NCBI RefSeq assembly: GCF_001424025.1
Contig: NZ_LMPZ01000003.1
Span: 62,001-126,000 of the forward strand
From: Brevundimonas sp. Leaf363
GTDB lineage: Bacteria > Pseudomonadota > Alphaproteobacteria > Caulobacterales > Caulobacteraceae
Length of the DNA: 64,000 nucleotides
Direction of reading: 5' to 3'
Shown here piece by piece: positions 35,873 to 45,626 of the stretch. How positions within the stretch are numbered: the stretch's first letter is position 1; each line of letters begins with the position of its first letter. Position numbers and translations under genes: made by a program. Below the pieces are notes generated by a model. That model made no database searches and was not told the DNA's origin. It worked only from the letters and a program-made list of their open reading frames with translations.

Positions 35873-38245
35873 ATGGACCCCGCCAAGCGAACGACCGTCA
35901 AACAGTTGGCTGCCGGCGCGGCGGCCGGCGCGGTGACCCCCGCCCGGGCCGGCGCGGGAACCCCGCCCGTGGACGCGTTGGCGGCGCGCCTTGCGCCATA
36001 CGACCCCGTCTGGTCGCGGCCCAGTGCGAACTCGGGCGAGTCGATGCCGTGCGGGGCCGGCGACATCGGCCTGAACGTCTGGGTCGAGGGCCGCGATCTC
36101 CTGTTCTATGTCGCGCGAAGCGGCGCCTTTGACGAGACCAACAGCTATCTCAAGCTCGGCCGTGTGCGGATCACGATGGACCCGTCGCCGTTCACGGACA
36201 TGCGCGACTTCCGCCAGACGCTGCGGCTGATCGACGGCGAGGTCGTGGTGTCGTGCAGCGGCGTCACGACGACGATCTGGGCCGATATCGACACCCCCGT
36301 CGTGCATGTGGCGGTGGAGAGCGCATCGCCGGTGTCGGTGACGGCCGCCCTCGAGAACTGGCGCACGCAGGACCGCGACTACACCCCCGCCGAGATGTCG
36401 ATGCACCGCGCCTATGACGGTGCGCCGGTGACGCCGCGCCAGTTGGCGGACGAGGTCGGTTTCATCGAGGGCGGCGTGCTGGTCATGCACAGGAACAGCG
36501 ACGACACCGTGTTCGACCTACTGGTCGAGCAGCAGGGCATGCAGGCGGTGAAGTCCGACCTGTGGAATCCGCTAAATGGACTGACCTTCGGCGCCCTGCT
36601 GACCGGCGAAGGCATGGCCCCGGCCGGGACGGTCCAGGGTCGCTATGCTAGCACCGACTTCACCGGCTGGCGGCTGGCCAGCGTGCGCCCGCGTCGCAGC
36701 CATGCCCTGCGGCTGGTCTGCCCGATCGAACAGACGCCGACGAAGGCCGCCTGGATGATCGGCTTGCGCCGCCTGTCCTCGGGCGCCGCAAGCCCGGCCG
36801 TGTCGCGCCGCCGCAGCCGCCGCTGGTGGCGGGACTTCTGGTCGCGCAGCCACATCCTGATCCAGCCCGGCGCGGCCCGGCCCGACAGCCAGCCCTGGCG
36901 CATCGGCCGCAACTACCAACTGTTCCGGCACCAACTGGGGACCAATGCCAAGGCGACCTGGCCGACCAAATTCAACGGCGGCAACTTCACATACGACCCC
37001 GAATATGTGGACCCGGACAAGCGGCTGTCGCCCGACTACCGCATGTGGGGCGGCGGCGAGTTCACGGCCCAGAACCAGCGGCTGGTCCATTGGCCGATGC
37101 TGAAGAGCGGCGACGTCGACATGATGACGCCGCAGCTGGACTTCTATCGCCGCATTCAGCGCACGGGCGAGCTGCGGACCCAGACCTACTGGGGGCACGA
37201 GGGCGCCTGTTTCGTCGAGCAGATCGAGAACTTCGGCCTGTGCTGCGGTCAGGAATGGGGCTGGAACCGTAGCTGGGACAAGCCGGCGGCGCGCCTGCCC
37301 GGCGTCGAGGACAGCGCCTTCGTCAGCTATCACTGGGACACGGTCTTCGAGTTCTGCCTGATGATGCTGGAGGTCGGCCGGTTCACCAGACGGTACCGAC
37401 CCGGCGACCTGAACTTCATCGACAGCTGCCTGACCTTCTTCGACCAGCACTATCGCCGCGAGCACAAGATCATCTCGGGCGAAGAACTCGGCCCGGACGG
37501 AAAGCTGGTTCTGTATCCCGGCACGGCCTGCGAGACCTACAAGAGCGCGCTGAACTCCACCGTGACCATCGCCGGCATGGACGCACTGCTGCGCGAACTG
37601 CTGACCTTGCCGGGATCTCTGCTGAGCCCAGCGCTGCGCACCCGCTACACCGCCCTGCGCGCAACCCTGCCCGCCTTCCCGATGCGCACCATGCAGGGCA
37701 AGCGCGTGATCGCCCCCGCGCAACTGTGGGACCGCATCCAGAACGTGGAGATCCCTCAGCTCTACCCCGTCTTCCCCTACGACCAGTACGGCGTGGGCCG
37801 GCCGGACCTGCAACTGGCCATCGACACCTGGCGGGTGGGCGTCGACACGCCGGAGCAGAAGGACATCAAGAGCTGGCACCAGGACGCCATCTTCTGCGCG
37901 CGCATGGGCCTCACCGAGGAAGCGACCGCGCTGACGATCGCCAAGATGGACGATTCCAGCCGCCGATATCCGACCTTCTGGGGGCCCGGCCACGACTGGA
38001 CGCCTGACCAAAACTGGGGCGGCTCGGGCATGATCGGCCTGCAGGAGATGCTGATGCAGACGCCCGGGGCCGCCATCCACATCTTCCCCGCGTGGCCACG
38101 CGACTGGGACGTCGATTTCAAGCTTCACGCGCCGGGTCAGACGGTCATCGCGGCGTCGCTGCGCGGCGGCAAACTGACGGCCCTTTCAGTCGAACCGGCC
38201 GAAGCCCGCGCACGGGTGGTTCTGCCGCAGTGGCTGACGCCGTGA
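35873..38245 (+). CDS. DUF5703/GH95-like secreted glycoside hydrolase
   Basis: 790 residues. The first 30 residues (KRTTVKQLAAGAAAGAVTPARAGA) look like a Tat-type or Sec signal. The N-terminal beta-domain matches DUF5703 (SGESMPCGAGDIGLNVWVEGRDLLFYVARSGAFDE). The later part is an (alpha/alpha)6-barrel-like catalytic region with HWPMLKSGD, YWGHEGACFVEQIENFG, YPGTACETYKSALNST and WGPGHDWTPDQNWGG. This architecture is related to GH95 alpha-L-fucosidases and similar enzymes. Fucose utilisation genes lie 8-20 kb downstream, so a fucosidase-like activity is an attractive guess, not shown. There is no obvious ribosome site. Confidence 0.82.
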   Translation: MDPAKRTTVKQLAAGAAAGAVTPARAGAGTPPVDALAARLAPYDPVWSRPSANSGESMPCGAGDIGLNVWVEGRDLLFYVARSGAFDETNSYLKLGRVRITMDPSPFTDMRDFRQTLRLIDGEVVVSCSGVTTTIWADIDTPVVHVAVESASPVSVTAALENWRTQDRDYTPAEMSMHRAYDGAPVTPRQLADEVGFIEGGVLVMHRNSDDTVFDLLVEQQGMQAVKSDLWNPLNGLTFGALLTGEGMAPAGTVQGRYASTDFTGWRLASVRPRRSHALRLVCPIEQTPTKAAWMIGLRRLSSGAASPAVSRRRSRRWWRDFWSRSHILIQPGAARPDSQPWRIGRNYQLFRHQLGTNAKATWPTKFNGGNFTYDPEYVDPDKRLSPDYRMWGGGEFTAQNQRLVHWPMLKSGDVDMMTPQLDFYRRIQRTGELRTQTYWGHEGACFVEQIENFGLCCGQEWGWNRSWDKPAARLPGVEDSAFVSYHWDTVFEFCLMMLEVGRFTRRYRPGDLNFIDSCLTFFDQHYRREHKIISGEELGPDGKLVLYPGTACETYKSALNSTVTIAGMDALLRELLTLPGSLLSPALRTRYTALRATLPAFPMRTMQGKRVIAPAQLWDRIQNVEIPQLYPVFPYDQYGVGRPDLQLAIDTWRVGVDTPEQKDIKSWHQDAIFCARMGLTEEATALTIAKMDDSSRRYPTFWGPGHDWTPDQNWGGSGMIGLQEMLMQTPGAAIHIFPAWPRDWDVDFKLHAPGQTVIAASLRGGKLTALSVEPAEARARVVLPQWLTP

Positions 38246-38329
38246 CCCCGCAGACGGGTCGGCCCGGCCATATGCGGATCGAGCCGCCCTTGGCTGCGTC
38301 CAAGTCCATCCGCAGACGTAGCTGACGCC

Positions 38330-40069
38330 ATGATCCTTTTCCTGATCGCCTACCTCGCCGGCGCGCTGACCATCCTCAGCCCGTGCATCCTGCCGGTGCT
38401 GCCGTTCGTGTTCGCGCGAGCGGAGCAGCCCTTCGTGCGCAGCGGCCTGCCGTTGCTGGCGGGCATGGCGCTGACCTTTGCCGGCGTGGCGACGCTGGCG
38501 GCGGTCGGCGGGGGGTGGGCGGTGCAGGCGAACCAGGCGGGGCGGTGGATCGCGCTTCTGGTCATGGCGGTGCTGGGGCTGACGCTCATCTTCCCGGCGC
38601 TGGCCGACCGGCTGACCCGGCCTCTGGTGGCGCTGGGCTCGCGCCTGACCGAACGGGCCAGTCGCGAGCAGGCCGAGGGCAGGTCCTCGATCTGGCCGTC
38701 CTTCCTGCTCGGCGTCGCGACGGGCCTGTTGTGGGCGCCGTGCGCCGGGCCGATCCTGGGGCTGATCCTGACGGGCGCCGCGCTTCAGGGCGCCAGCGTG
38801 GGCACGACGGTCCTGCTGGCCGCCTATGCCGCCGGCGCGGCCACCTCGCTGGCCCTCGCGCTGCTGGTCGGCGGCAGGGTGTTCCAGACGATGAAGCGGT
38901 CGCTGGGCGTCGGCGAATGGGTGCGAAAGGGGCTGGGCGTCCTGGTCCTGATCGGCGTCGTCGCCATCGCCCTGGGCCTCGACACCGGCCTGCTGACGCG
39001 GCTCTCGGCGGGCGGGGTCAACCGGTTCGAGCAAGGCCTGCTGAGCCAGGCCGGCGTCGGCCAGCCCAGGGCCCAGCCGCGCGCGCCGGTGGAGGCCCTG
39101 CCGATCGAGATGGCCATGCCGCCCCTGACCGGCGCGACCGGCTGGCTGAACAGCCCGCCGATCACGACCGAGAGCCTGAAGGGCAAGGTCGTGCTGTTCG
39201 ACTTCTGGACCTACTCCTGCATCAACTGCGTGCGCACCCTGCCCTACGTCCGAGCCTGGGCCGACAAGTACCGCGACCAGGGTCTGGTGGTGATTGGCGT
39301 CCACACGCCCGAGTTCGCCTTCGAGAAGTCGCAGGCCAATGTGCGCGACGCCATCCGCCGCTTCGGCGTCACCTATCCCGTCGCCCTGGACAACGAATTC
39401 GGCGTCTGGCGCGCCTTCCAGAACCAGTACTGGCCGGCCCACTACTTCATCGATGCGGCCGGCAACGTCCGCTACCACCACTTCGGCGAGGGCGACTACG
39501 ACCACTCCGAGCGAGTAATTCAGCAGCTGCTGCGCGAGGCGGGCCATACCGACGTGCCGACCGATCTCGTCGACATCATGGGTCAGGGCGCCGAGGCGCC
39601 GCCGGGGGCCACCGCGGCCGGCGTGCGCTCTCCCGAGACCTATCTCGGCTATGCGCGGGCCGCGAACATGGTCTCGCCGCGCCCCGTCCTGCGCGATGCG
39701 GTCCAGACCTATGAGGGCGGCCGTCTGACGCTGAACCAGTGGAGCCTGTCGGGCGACTGGACCGTGCGCGGCGAGCACGCCGATCTGGCCCGCGCGGGCG
39801 GCACGGTGACCTACCGATTCCGGGGCCGCGACCTGCATCTGGTCATGGGTCTGGCGGATCCGGCCAAGCCTGTGCGCTTCCGCATCCGCATCGACGGTCG
39901 CGCGCCGGGCCCGGACGCGGGCGTGGACGTCAACGCCGCCGGCGAGGGGGTGGTCGACAGCCAGCGCCTCTACCAGCTGGTCCGCCAGGCCCGGTCGATG
40001 GGTGAGCGCACCTTCGAGATCGAGTTCCTGGACCCCGGCGTCCAGGCCTTCGCCTTCACCTTCGGCTAG
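38330..40069 (+). CDS. DipZ-like CcdA-thioredoxin fusion (thiol-disulfide transport and exchange)
   Basis: 579 residues. The N-terminal CcdA/DsbD-beta-like membrane domain has cysteines in LSPCILPVLPF (C19) and WAPCAGPIL, with about six helices. A linker leads to a periplasmic thioredoxin-like domain with CINC in FDFWTYSCINCVRTLPYV. A C-terminal beta-rich domain (TYRFRGRDLHLVMGL..., FEIEFLDPGVQAFAFTFG) is typical of DipZ proteins. It passes electrons from the cytoplasm to periplasmic thiols, for cytochrome c maturation or redox repair. Starts 84 bases after the glycosidase gene. Confidence 0.9.
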   Translation: MILFLIAYLAGALTILSPCILPVLPFVFARAEQPFVRSGLPLLAGMALTFAGVATLAAVGGGWAVQANQAGRWIALLVMAVLGLTLIFPALADRLTRPLVALGSRLTERASREQAEGRSSIWPSFLLGVATGLLWAPCAGPILGLILTGAALQGASVGTTVLLAAYAAGAATSLALALLVGGRVFQTMKRSLGVGEWVRKGLGVLVLIGVVAIALGLDTGLLTRLSAGGVNRFEQGLLSQAGVGQPRAQPRAPVEALPIEMAMPPLTGATGWLNSPPITTESLKGKVVLFDFWTYSCINCVRTLPYVRAWADKYRDQGLVVIGVHTPEFAFEKSQANVRDAIRRFGVTYPVALDNEFGVWRAFQNQYWPAHYFIDAAGNVRYHHFGEGDYDHSERVIQQLLREAGHTDVPTDLVDIMGQGAEAPPGATAAGVRSPETYLGYARAANMVSPRPVLRDAVQTYEGGRLTLNQWSLSGDWTVRGEHADLARAGGTVTYRFRGRDLHLVMGLADPAKPVRFRIRIDGRAPGPDAGVDVNAAGEGVVDSQRLYQLVRQARSMGERTFEIEFLDPGVQAFAFTFG

Positions 40070-40090
40070 GGCCGTCCGCGCGGCGCCCGA

Positions 40091-41188
40091 TTACAGCTGG
40101 ATGGTTCGCTGCTCGCGTGCGGCGCGGTAGATCGCCTCGATCAGCTTCATGTCGCGCAGGCCCTCCTCGCCCGAAACCAGCGGCTCGGCGCCGGAGCGAA
40201 CGCAGTCCGACAGATGGTCCAGCATCCCCGCGAACTGGTTCAGCGGCTGCGGCGGGATCGCGTGCGGCTCCAGCGGCGCCCACGGATTGCCGACCCGCAT
40301 CGTCTGACCGGCGTAGGCGGTGGCCGGCTCCAGATCGAGGCCGTTCTCCGACCCCACCGCCCGATAGCGGTTGTAGTTGGCGGTGTAGGCCGAGACGCAG
40401 TCGGCGATGACGCCCGACGGGAATTTGAGCTGGAAGTTGATCCGGTCCTCGACCTCGGCGAAGCGCGGATCGCTCTTGTCGGTCGATTCCATCGCCGAGA
40501 CCGCGATCGGCTCCTCCCCCGTCAGATACCGCGCGGCCTGCAGGCTGTAGATGCCCATGTCCGCCAGCGAGCCGCCGCCCGCCATGGCCTTGTTCAGCCG
40601 CCACTGGTTCGGCCCGGCGTTGAAGCCATGCTCGGCCGTGACGACGCTCAGCTTGCCCAGCGCGCCGTCGCGGATCATCCGGACGGCCTCGATGTTGCCG
40701 GCCTCGAAGCGGCTGCGATAGCCGATCATCAGCTTGCGGTCGGCGGCGCGGCAGGCGGCGATCATCGCCTCGGCGTCGGCCACGTTCGTCGCCATCGGCT
40801 TCTCGCACATGACGTGCTTGCCCGCCTGCGCCGCGCGGATCGTGTATTCCGCATGCATGTTGTTGGGCAGGATGACGTAGACGATGTCCACGTCCGGATT
40901 GTCCCGGATCGTGTCGAAGGTCTCGTAGCTGTAGCGGCTGCGCTCCGGCACGCCGTACATCGCCCCGAACCGTTCCAGCTTCTCCGGCGTACCGCTGACC
41001 AGCGCCGTCAGCCGCGACGACCGGCACGACGCGAAATGCGACATGATCCGCTCGCCATAACCGCCCAGGCCGACGACGGCATAACCCAGCGGCCGCTCGT
41101 CCGCCCGGCGAAGGCCGCCCGTCATCAGGGCGGTCGCCGTCGCCCCGGCGCCGACCATCACCGACCTGCGCGTCCCGCGAACCGTCAT
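40091..41188 (-). CDS. Gfo/Idh/MocA family oxidoreductase, Tat-exported (glucose-fructose oxidoreductase-like)
   Basis: 365 residues from MTVRGTRRSVMVGAGA, a twin-arginine signal. The start at 41188 has AGGGGGTGACGGG just upstream, so it is preferred over ATG 41224. The Rossmann fold is VVGLGGYGERIM; the catalytic region is CEKPMATNVADAEAM (the EKP motif) and MGIYSLQAARYL, with conserved NQWRLNKAMAGGG. Such proteins act on sugars with tightly bound NADP in the periplasm (GFOR, 1,5-anhydro-fructose reductase types). It diverges from the acyltransferase gene. Confidence 0.88.
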   Translation of the reverse strand: MTVRGTRRSVMVGAGATATALMTGGLRRADERPLGYAVVGLGGYGERIMSHFASCRSSRLTALVSGTPEKLERFGAMYGVPERSRYSYETFDTIRDNPDVDIVYVILPNNMHAEYTIRAAQAGKHVMCEKPMATNVADAEAMIAACRAADRKLMIGYRSRFEAGNIEAVRMIRDGALGKLSVVTAEHGFNAGPNQWRLNKAMAGGGSLADMGIYSLQAARYLTGEEPIAVSAMESTDKSDPRFAEVEDRINFQLKFPSGVIADCVSAYTANYNRYRAVGSENGLDLEPATAYAGQTMRVGNPWAPLEPHAIPPQPLNQFAGMLDHLSDCVRSGAEPLVSGEEGLRDMKLIEAIYRAAREQRTIQL

Positions 41189-41315
41189 CCCGTCACCCCC
41201 TGTTTGCGTGGCGGACTGTGGCATGTCGGCGTCGCTCCGTCTGCCCTTTGCGGGCGCGACGAATGGGCTGTTCGCGGACGTGGACAGCTCGAGGCCGGCG
41301 GCTCATAGACGCCCG

Positions 41316-43127
41316 GTGAACCCCGCCCCTTCATCGCGTCGATACGACCTGGACTGGATCCGGGTCGGCGCCTTCGGGCTGCTGATCCTCTACCACGTCG
41401 GCCTGGCCTACGCGCCCTACGACTGGCACCTGCACAGCGCCCACACCTTCGAGTGGATGCGCGAGGCGGTGCTGATCACCAACCCGTGGCGACTGACGCT
41501 GCTGTTCTTCGTCTCGGGCGCGGCGCTGCGGTTCATGAGCGCGCGGCGGACGCCCAGGGAGGTGCTGGTATCGCGGCTGGAACGTCTGGGTCCGCCCCTG
41601 CTGTTCGGCATCGTCGTGCTGGTCACCATCCAGTCGTGGATCGAGGCGGTCGAGAAGTCGGGCTGGTCGGAGGGCTACTGGCGCTGGCTGTGGCACGAGT
41701 TCAGCCCCGGCGGTCTGATCAATGGCGTGCCGGTGAACCACCTGTGGTTCGTCCTTTACATCGCGGTCTACAGCCTGGTCGCGGTGGCCCTGATGCGACG
41801 CCCGGACTGGATCGAGAAGGCGGAGGGCTTCATCGACCGCCGCCTGACCGGCCCGTGGGTGCTGATCCTGCCCATGGCCTATTTGGCCGTCATCCGCATC
41901 CTGCTGTTCCCCGCGTTCGGGGTGACCAACTTCCTGGCCTGGGACTGGTACAACCACGCCCTGTCGCTGGGCGCCTTCCTGTTCGGCTATCTGGCCGCGC
42001 GGCGCAGCCTGCTGTGGAGCGAGCTGGAGAGATACCGATGGCACGCCCTGGCCGTCGCCGCCGCCTGCCTGCCCGTCATGATGCTGCAGGTCGCCCATCC
42101 CGGCGGCGGCGCCTTCCTGGGCGTGCCGCGCAACCTGGTCTTCGCCATCGACCAATGGGCGGTCATCGCGGCCATCCTGGGCTTCGCCAACCGGCACCTG
42201 CGAGACAAGGGCGGCGCGGTGATCACCTATCTGACCGGCGCGGTCTTCACCTGCTACCTGGCGCACCAGACCATCTTGGTGGTCGCCCTGTGGTTCGTGC
42301 GGCCGTGGGCCCTTCCCGCCGGCGTCGAGGCCCTAACCCTGGTCATCGTCACCCTGGGCGGCAGCCTCGCCATCTACGAAGTCGTTCGGCGCCTGCCCCT
42401 GGTCGGTCCGATCTGGGGCCTGAAGGCCCGGGCCCTGTCCCAGCCTGTGGCCGTGCAGCTGAAACAATGGCTGGGTCAGCCGGGCCAGCCGTTCCGCCGC
42501 CGCCGGCTGCTGCTGGCCGTGGGCGTGGCGGCGCCGCTGCTGGCGCTGGCGTCGGTCTGCGCCGCCATCCTGACCTATCCGGACTTCGACAACGCCCGCC
42601 AGTATCTCAGCGAACTGGGCGGCGCCTCGGCCAGCGCGCCGCTCATCTTCAACGGCGGCGTCTTCGTGTGCGGCGTCCTTGCGGCCGTGGCCGGCGTCGG
42701 CATCGGCCTGGCCATGATGGGCCTGTGCGGCGCCCGCATCGCCGGCGCCCTGACGGCCGTGGTCTTCGTGCTGGCCGGCTTTGGACTGGCGGCCTCGACC
42801 CTGTTTCCCTGGCCTGACCCGCGTCACATGGTCATCAACCTGGCGCTGGGCATCCAGCTGGCGCCCTTGCTGCTGCTTTGGGGTCTACACGGGCGCAAGG
42901 ATCTGCGCCGGCTGAAGATTTTTCTGGTCGCCGTCTTTGTCCTGATGGCCATCTTGACCGTCATCACCAAGCACCTGGTTTTCCCCGGCACGGTCAACGA
43001 TGCGAATGTCGGCTGGTGGGAGCGCGCCTATGCTATCGTGCTGGTCGGCTGGGTCGGCGTGGCCTCCCTGCTGCTGGAACGACGACTGCGACATCACGCG
43101 AGGGGCCTCGACAGCCCCGCGATGTAA
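41316..43127 (+). CDS. Membrane acyltransferase fused to a DUF998 domain
   Basis: About 603 residues, mostly membrane helices. Residues about 10-360 are an acyltransferase-3/OpgC-like domain: YDLDWIRVGAFGLLILYHVGLAY, NHLWFVLYI, FTCYLAHQTI. From about residue 390 (LLALASVCAAILTYPDFDNARQYLSELGG...) the sequence matches DUF998, a six-helix domain usually found as a separate protein. A four- to five-residue basic linker (RRRR) joins them. With opgH next, a role in substituting periplasmic glucans with acyl groups is likely. The start is uncertain: GTG 41316 begins just before conserved sequence; GTG 41208 and ATG 41223 are alternatives. Confidence 0.82.
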   Translation: MNPAPSSRRYDLDWIRVGAFGLLILYHVGLAYAPYDWHLHSAHTFEWMREAVLITNPWRLTLLFFVSGAALRFMSARRTPREVLVSRLERLGPPLLFGIVVLVTIQSWIEAVEKSGWSEGYWRWLWHEFSPGGLINGVPVNHLWFVLYIAVYSLVAVALMRRPDWIEKAEGFIDRRLTGPWVLILPMAYLAVIRILLFPAFGVTNFLAWDWYNHALSLGAFLFGYLAARRSLLWSELERYRWHALAVAAACLPVMMLQVAHPGGGAFLGVPRNLVFAIDQWAVIAAILGFANRHLRDKGGAVITYLTGAVFTCYLAHQTILVVALWFVRPWALPAGVEALTLVIVTLGGSLAIYEVVRRLPLVGPIWGLKARALSQPVAVQLKQWLGQPGQPFRRRRLLLAVGVAAPLLALASVCAAILTYPDFDNARQYLSELGGASASAPLIFNGGVFVCGVLAAVAGVGIGLAMMGLCGARIAGALTAVVFVLAGFGLAASTLFPWPDPRHMVINLALGIQLAPLLLLWGLHGRKDLRRLKIFLVAVFVLMAILTVITKHLVFPGTVNDANVGWWERAYAIVLVGWVGVASLLLERRLRHHARGLDSPAM

Positions 43128-43150
43128 AAAAGTTCCCCGCTTCACAACTC

Positions 43151-43167
43151 CGTGATTGATTATCACG
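43151..43167. promoter_or_regulatory. Inverted repeat CGTGAT-N5-ATCACG upstream of opgH
   Basis: Perfect six-base arms at 43151-43156 and 43162-43167 in an AT-richer stretch between the acyltransferase stop and the opgH start (70 bp before it). It could be an operator for a dimeric regulator. No T-run follows, so it is not a terminator. The regulator is unknown. Confidence 0.35.
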
Positions 43168-43237
43168 CAAATGCGTTCATGCTGCATCGCGGCACGTTGG
43201 GACGAATTCGTCTCTCCGGCCGTGGGATACGACCTGC

Positions 43238-45151
43238 ATGAACAGCTTGGCTTTTCGTGGCGATGACCTGATCGAAGGCGCGATCGAGCTCGGCTCCGAT
43301 CGCCTTTCGTGGCTGCCGGAAGAGGCCCCTCTGGCCATGCCGCGCCAGTCGCTGGACGAAGCGCCGGCCGCCGCGGCCCGCCCCTCGACCTCGCCGCACA
43401 GCGTCTTCTGGCGCCGCATGGCGATCTTCTCGGGCACCTTCCTGCTGGCCGGCCTGACCGCGATCGCGCCCTTCGTCCTCTACGCGCGCAAGGGCTTCGA
43501 CCCGCTTGAGATGCTGGCGTTCGGGCTGTTCATGGTCCTGATCACCGCCATCGCCTGCTGGTTCTGCAACGCCGTCGCCGGTCTGGTCGTCATGCTGACC
43601 AACCGCGAGCAGTCGGACCTGCAGTTCGCCCCGCACCCCAGCGCGCCGTCCACGCGCACGGCGCTGCTGATGCCGCTGTACAACGAGGATCCGCAATCGA
43701 CCCTGGCGCGTCTGGCCGCCATCGACCAGTCGCTGGCGCGCCTGGGCGTGTCCGATGCCTTCGACCTGTTCGTCCTGTCGGACACCAACAAGATCGACTG
43801 CATCTGCCAGGAACAAATCGCCTTCTCCGGCTTCAAGCTGCGCGCCCACTCCGAGGCCTACTACCGCCGCCGCGAGAACAACGAAGAGCAGAAGTCCGGC
43901 AACCTGGCCGAATGGACCCGTCGGTTCGGCGGCGCCTATGACTTCATGATCGTGCTGGACGCCGACTCGACCATGGCCGGCGAGACCGTCCTGCGCCTGG
44001 TCGACGCCATGGAGCGCAACCCTGGCATCGGCCTGATCCAGACCGCCCCCACCATCATCAAGTCGCAGACCCTGTTCGCCCGCGTCTCGCAGTTCAGCGT
44101 CGCCCTGTACGGCCGCGTCGCCGCCGCGGGTCTGGCTTGGTGGACGGGCTCGGAAGGCAGCTACTGGGGTCACAACGCCATCGTGCGCGTGAAGGCCTTC
44201 GCCGACTGCGCCGGCCTGCCGATCCTGCCGGGCAAGAAGCCGTTCGGCGGCCACGTCATGAGCCACGACGTCATCGAGGCCGCCCTGCTGCGCCGCGCCG
44301 GCTGGGCCGTCCACGTCACCGCCGCCCTGGACGGATCGTGCGAAGAGACGCCGCCGACGCTGACCGACTTCATCCGCCGCGAGCACCGCTGGTGCCAGGG
44401 CAACCTGCAACACATCGGCCTGCTGCGCGCCAAGGGCCTCAGCAGCATGAGCCGCCTGCAGCTGCTGATGGGCTGCATGGCCTATCTGGCCTCGCCGCTG
44501 TGGTTCGCCTCGCTGGCCGTCGGCATGGTGATCCAGCTGCGCTATCCCGTGGATTGGGGATCGTTCTTCTACTTCCTGCACCCGCAACTCTCGGCCTTCG
44601 TGCTGGCGTCGCTGCTGTCAGGCGTGCTGCTGATCGGTCCCAAGATTCTGGGCGCCGTGCTGGTGCTGTCGCGTCCGCGCGAACGCCGGGCCTTCGGTGG
44701 GACCGGCGGCGTGATCCGCGGCATGGCCGCCGAGATCGGCCTCTCGGCCGTCCTGGCGCCGATCCTGATGGTCGCCAACACGCGGGCGGTGGCCCAGATC
44801 CTGATGGGTCGCGACGCCGGCTGGCATGCTCAACAGCGTGACACCGACGGCCTGGCCTGGTCGGACGCCTTCCGCGCCATGAAGTGGCAGATGGTGACCG
44901 GCGTCGTCTTCGCCGTCGCCCTGTGCTTCCGCCCGGACCTGATCAGCTACTTCGTGCCGATCGTCGGTCCGCTGCTGCTGGCCGCGCCGCTGGCGGTGTG
45001 GACGTCGCGTCGGGCCTCGGGCGAGGCCTTCGCCCGCCGCGGCTATCTGGTTACCCCGGCGATGGACACCACCGCCAACCCGGCCTCCCTGCCCGCTTCG
45101 CGTCCCATCGAGATGACCCGTCCGATGGTCATGGCCATGCGCTCGGCCTGA
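43238..45151 (+). CDS. opgH: Glucans biosynthesis glucosyltransferase OpgH (MdoH)
   Basis: 637 residues. Membrane glucosyltransferase (GT2) making the beta-glucan backbone of osmoregulated periplasmic glucans from UDP-glucose. Features: two N-terminal helices (FSGTFLLAGLTAIAPFVLYA, MLAFGLFMVLITAIACWF), the catalytic core LLMPLYNEDP, FMIVLDADSTM, SEGSYWGHNAIVRVKAF and RREHRWCQGNLQHIGLL (the QxxRW-type box), then further C-terminal helices. Length is on the short side compared with enterobacterial OpgH (about 850), lacking its long N-terminal extension. No opgG is visible next to it. Followed by a strong terminator. Confidence 0.94.
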   Translation: MNSLAFRGDDLIEGAIELGSDRLSWLPEEAPLAMPRQSLDEAPAAAARPSTSPHSVFWRRMAIFSGTFLLAGLTAIAPFVLYARKGFDPLEMLAFGLFMVLITAIACWFCNAVAGLVVMLTNREQSDLQFAPHPSAPSTRTALLMPLYNEDPQSTLARLAAIDQSLARLGVSDAFDLFVLSDTNKIDCICQEQIAFSGFKLRAHSEAYYRRRENNEEQKSGNLAEWTRRFGGAYDFMIVLDADSTMAGETVLRLVDAMERNPGIGLIQTAPTIIKSQTLFARVSQFSVALYGRVAAAGLAWWTGSEGSYWGHNAIVRVKAFADCAGLPILPGKKPFGGHVMSHDVIEAALLRRAGWAVHVTAALDGSCEETPPTLTDFIRREHRWCQGNLQHIGLLRAKGLSSMSRLQLLMGCMAYLASPLWFASLAVGMVIQLRYPVDWGSFFYFLHPQLSAFVLASLLSGVLLIGPKILGAVLVLSRPRERRAFGGTGGVIRGMAAEIGLSAVLAPILMVANTRAVAQILMGRDAGWHAQQRDTDGLAWSDAFRAMKWQMVTGVVFAVALCFRPDLISYFVPIVGPLLLAAPLAVWTSRRASGEAFARRGYLVTPAMDTTANPASLPASRPIEMTRPMVMAMRSA

Positions 45152-45175
45152 TCCCGGGCCTTCAGCGACAAGAAT

Positions 45176-45209
45176 GGCGGCGGCGGTGCGAAAGCGCCGC
45201 CGCCGTTTT
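45176..45209 (+). terminator. Rho-independent terminator of opgH
   Basis: A GC hairpin (GGCGGCGGC, then GGTGCGAAAGC, then GCCGCCGCC) with an inner GAAA-capped stem is followed by TTTTCC. It lies about 25 bases after the opgH stop. Confidence 0.8.
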
Positions 45210-45626
45210 CCTTTGCAGGTCCTCCCGGTCGCTCTCCGTCCCGGCGACGGCATGCGCCCCACGAACGGCTGCGCACGCCTGGTTTGCCTGACGTCGCGCA
45301 TGCACCGTGCGCTCGATGGTGCAATCCTCACATCACGCATGAAGGCCAGACGGACACGCATTGTTCCGACTGAGTTCTGCGTTCTGGAGGCCGGCGCATG
45401 AAGGCCAGCTTCAGATCGGGCGAAAGCTGCCCGCCAAGTGCGCGCAGACGAAAGCCAGACAGCGCTTGGTCCTGTGCAGGATCAAGGACTTGAGCTCGAT
45501 TTGCGACCATCTCGCTGGCTGGCCCGTGGGCAGCAGTACACTCCTGGCTCCGGCTATTTGACATCGCGATCGCTCGCAGGCCACGGGTCGGGATTGGACT
45601 CTTGCACCCGCTTTTTTCCGAGTGGT

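Noticed and set aside
36572-38128. 518-residue leftward frame opposite the DUF5703 glycosidase
   Set aside because: Antisense shadow frame without supporting features.
38186-39838. 550-residue leftward open frame opposite the DipZ-like gene
   Set aside because: Antisense shadow; Arg/Gln/Gly-rich with no signal, helix pattern or domain.
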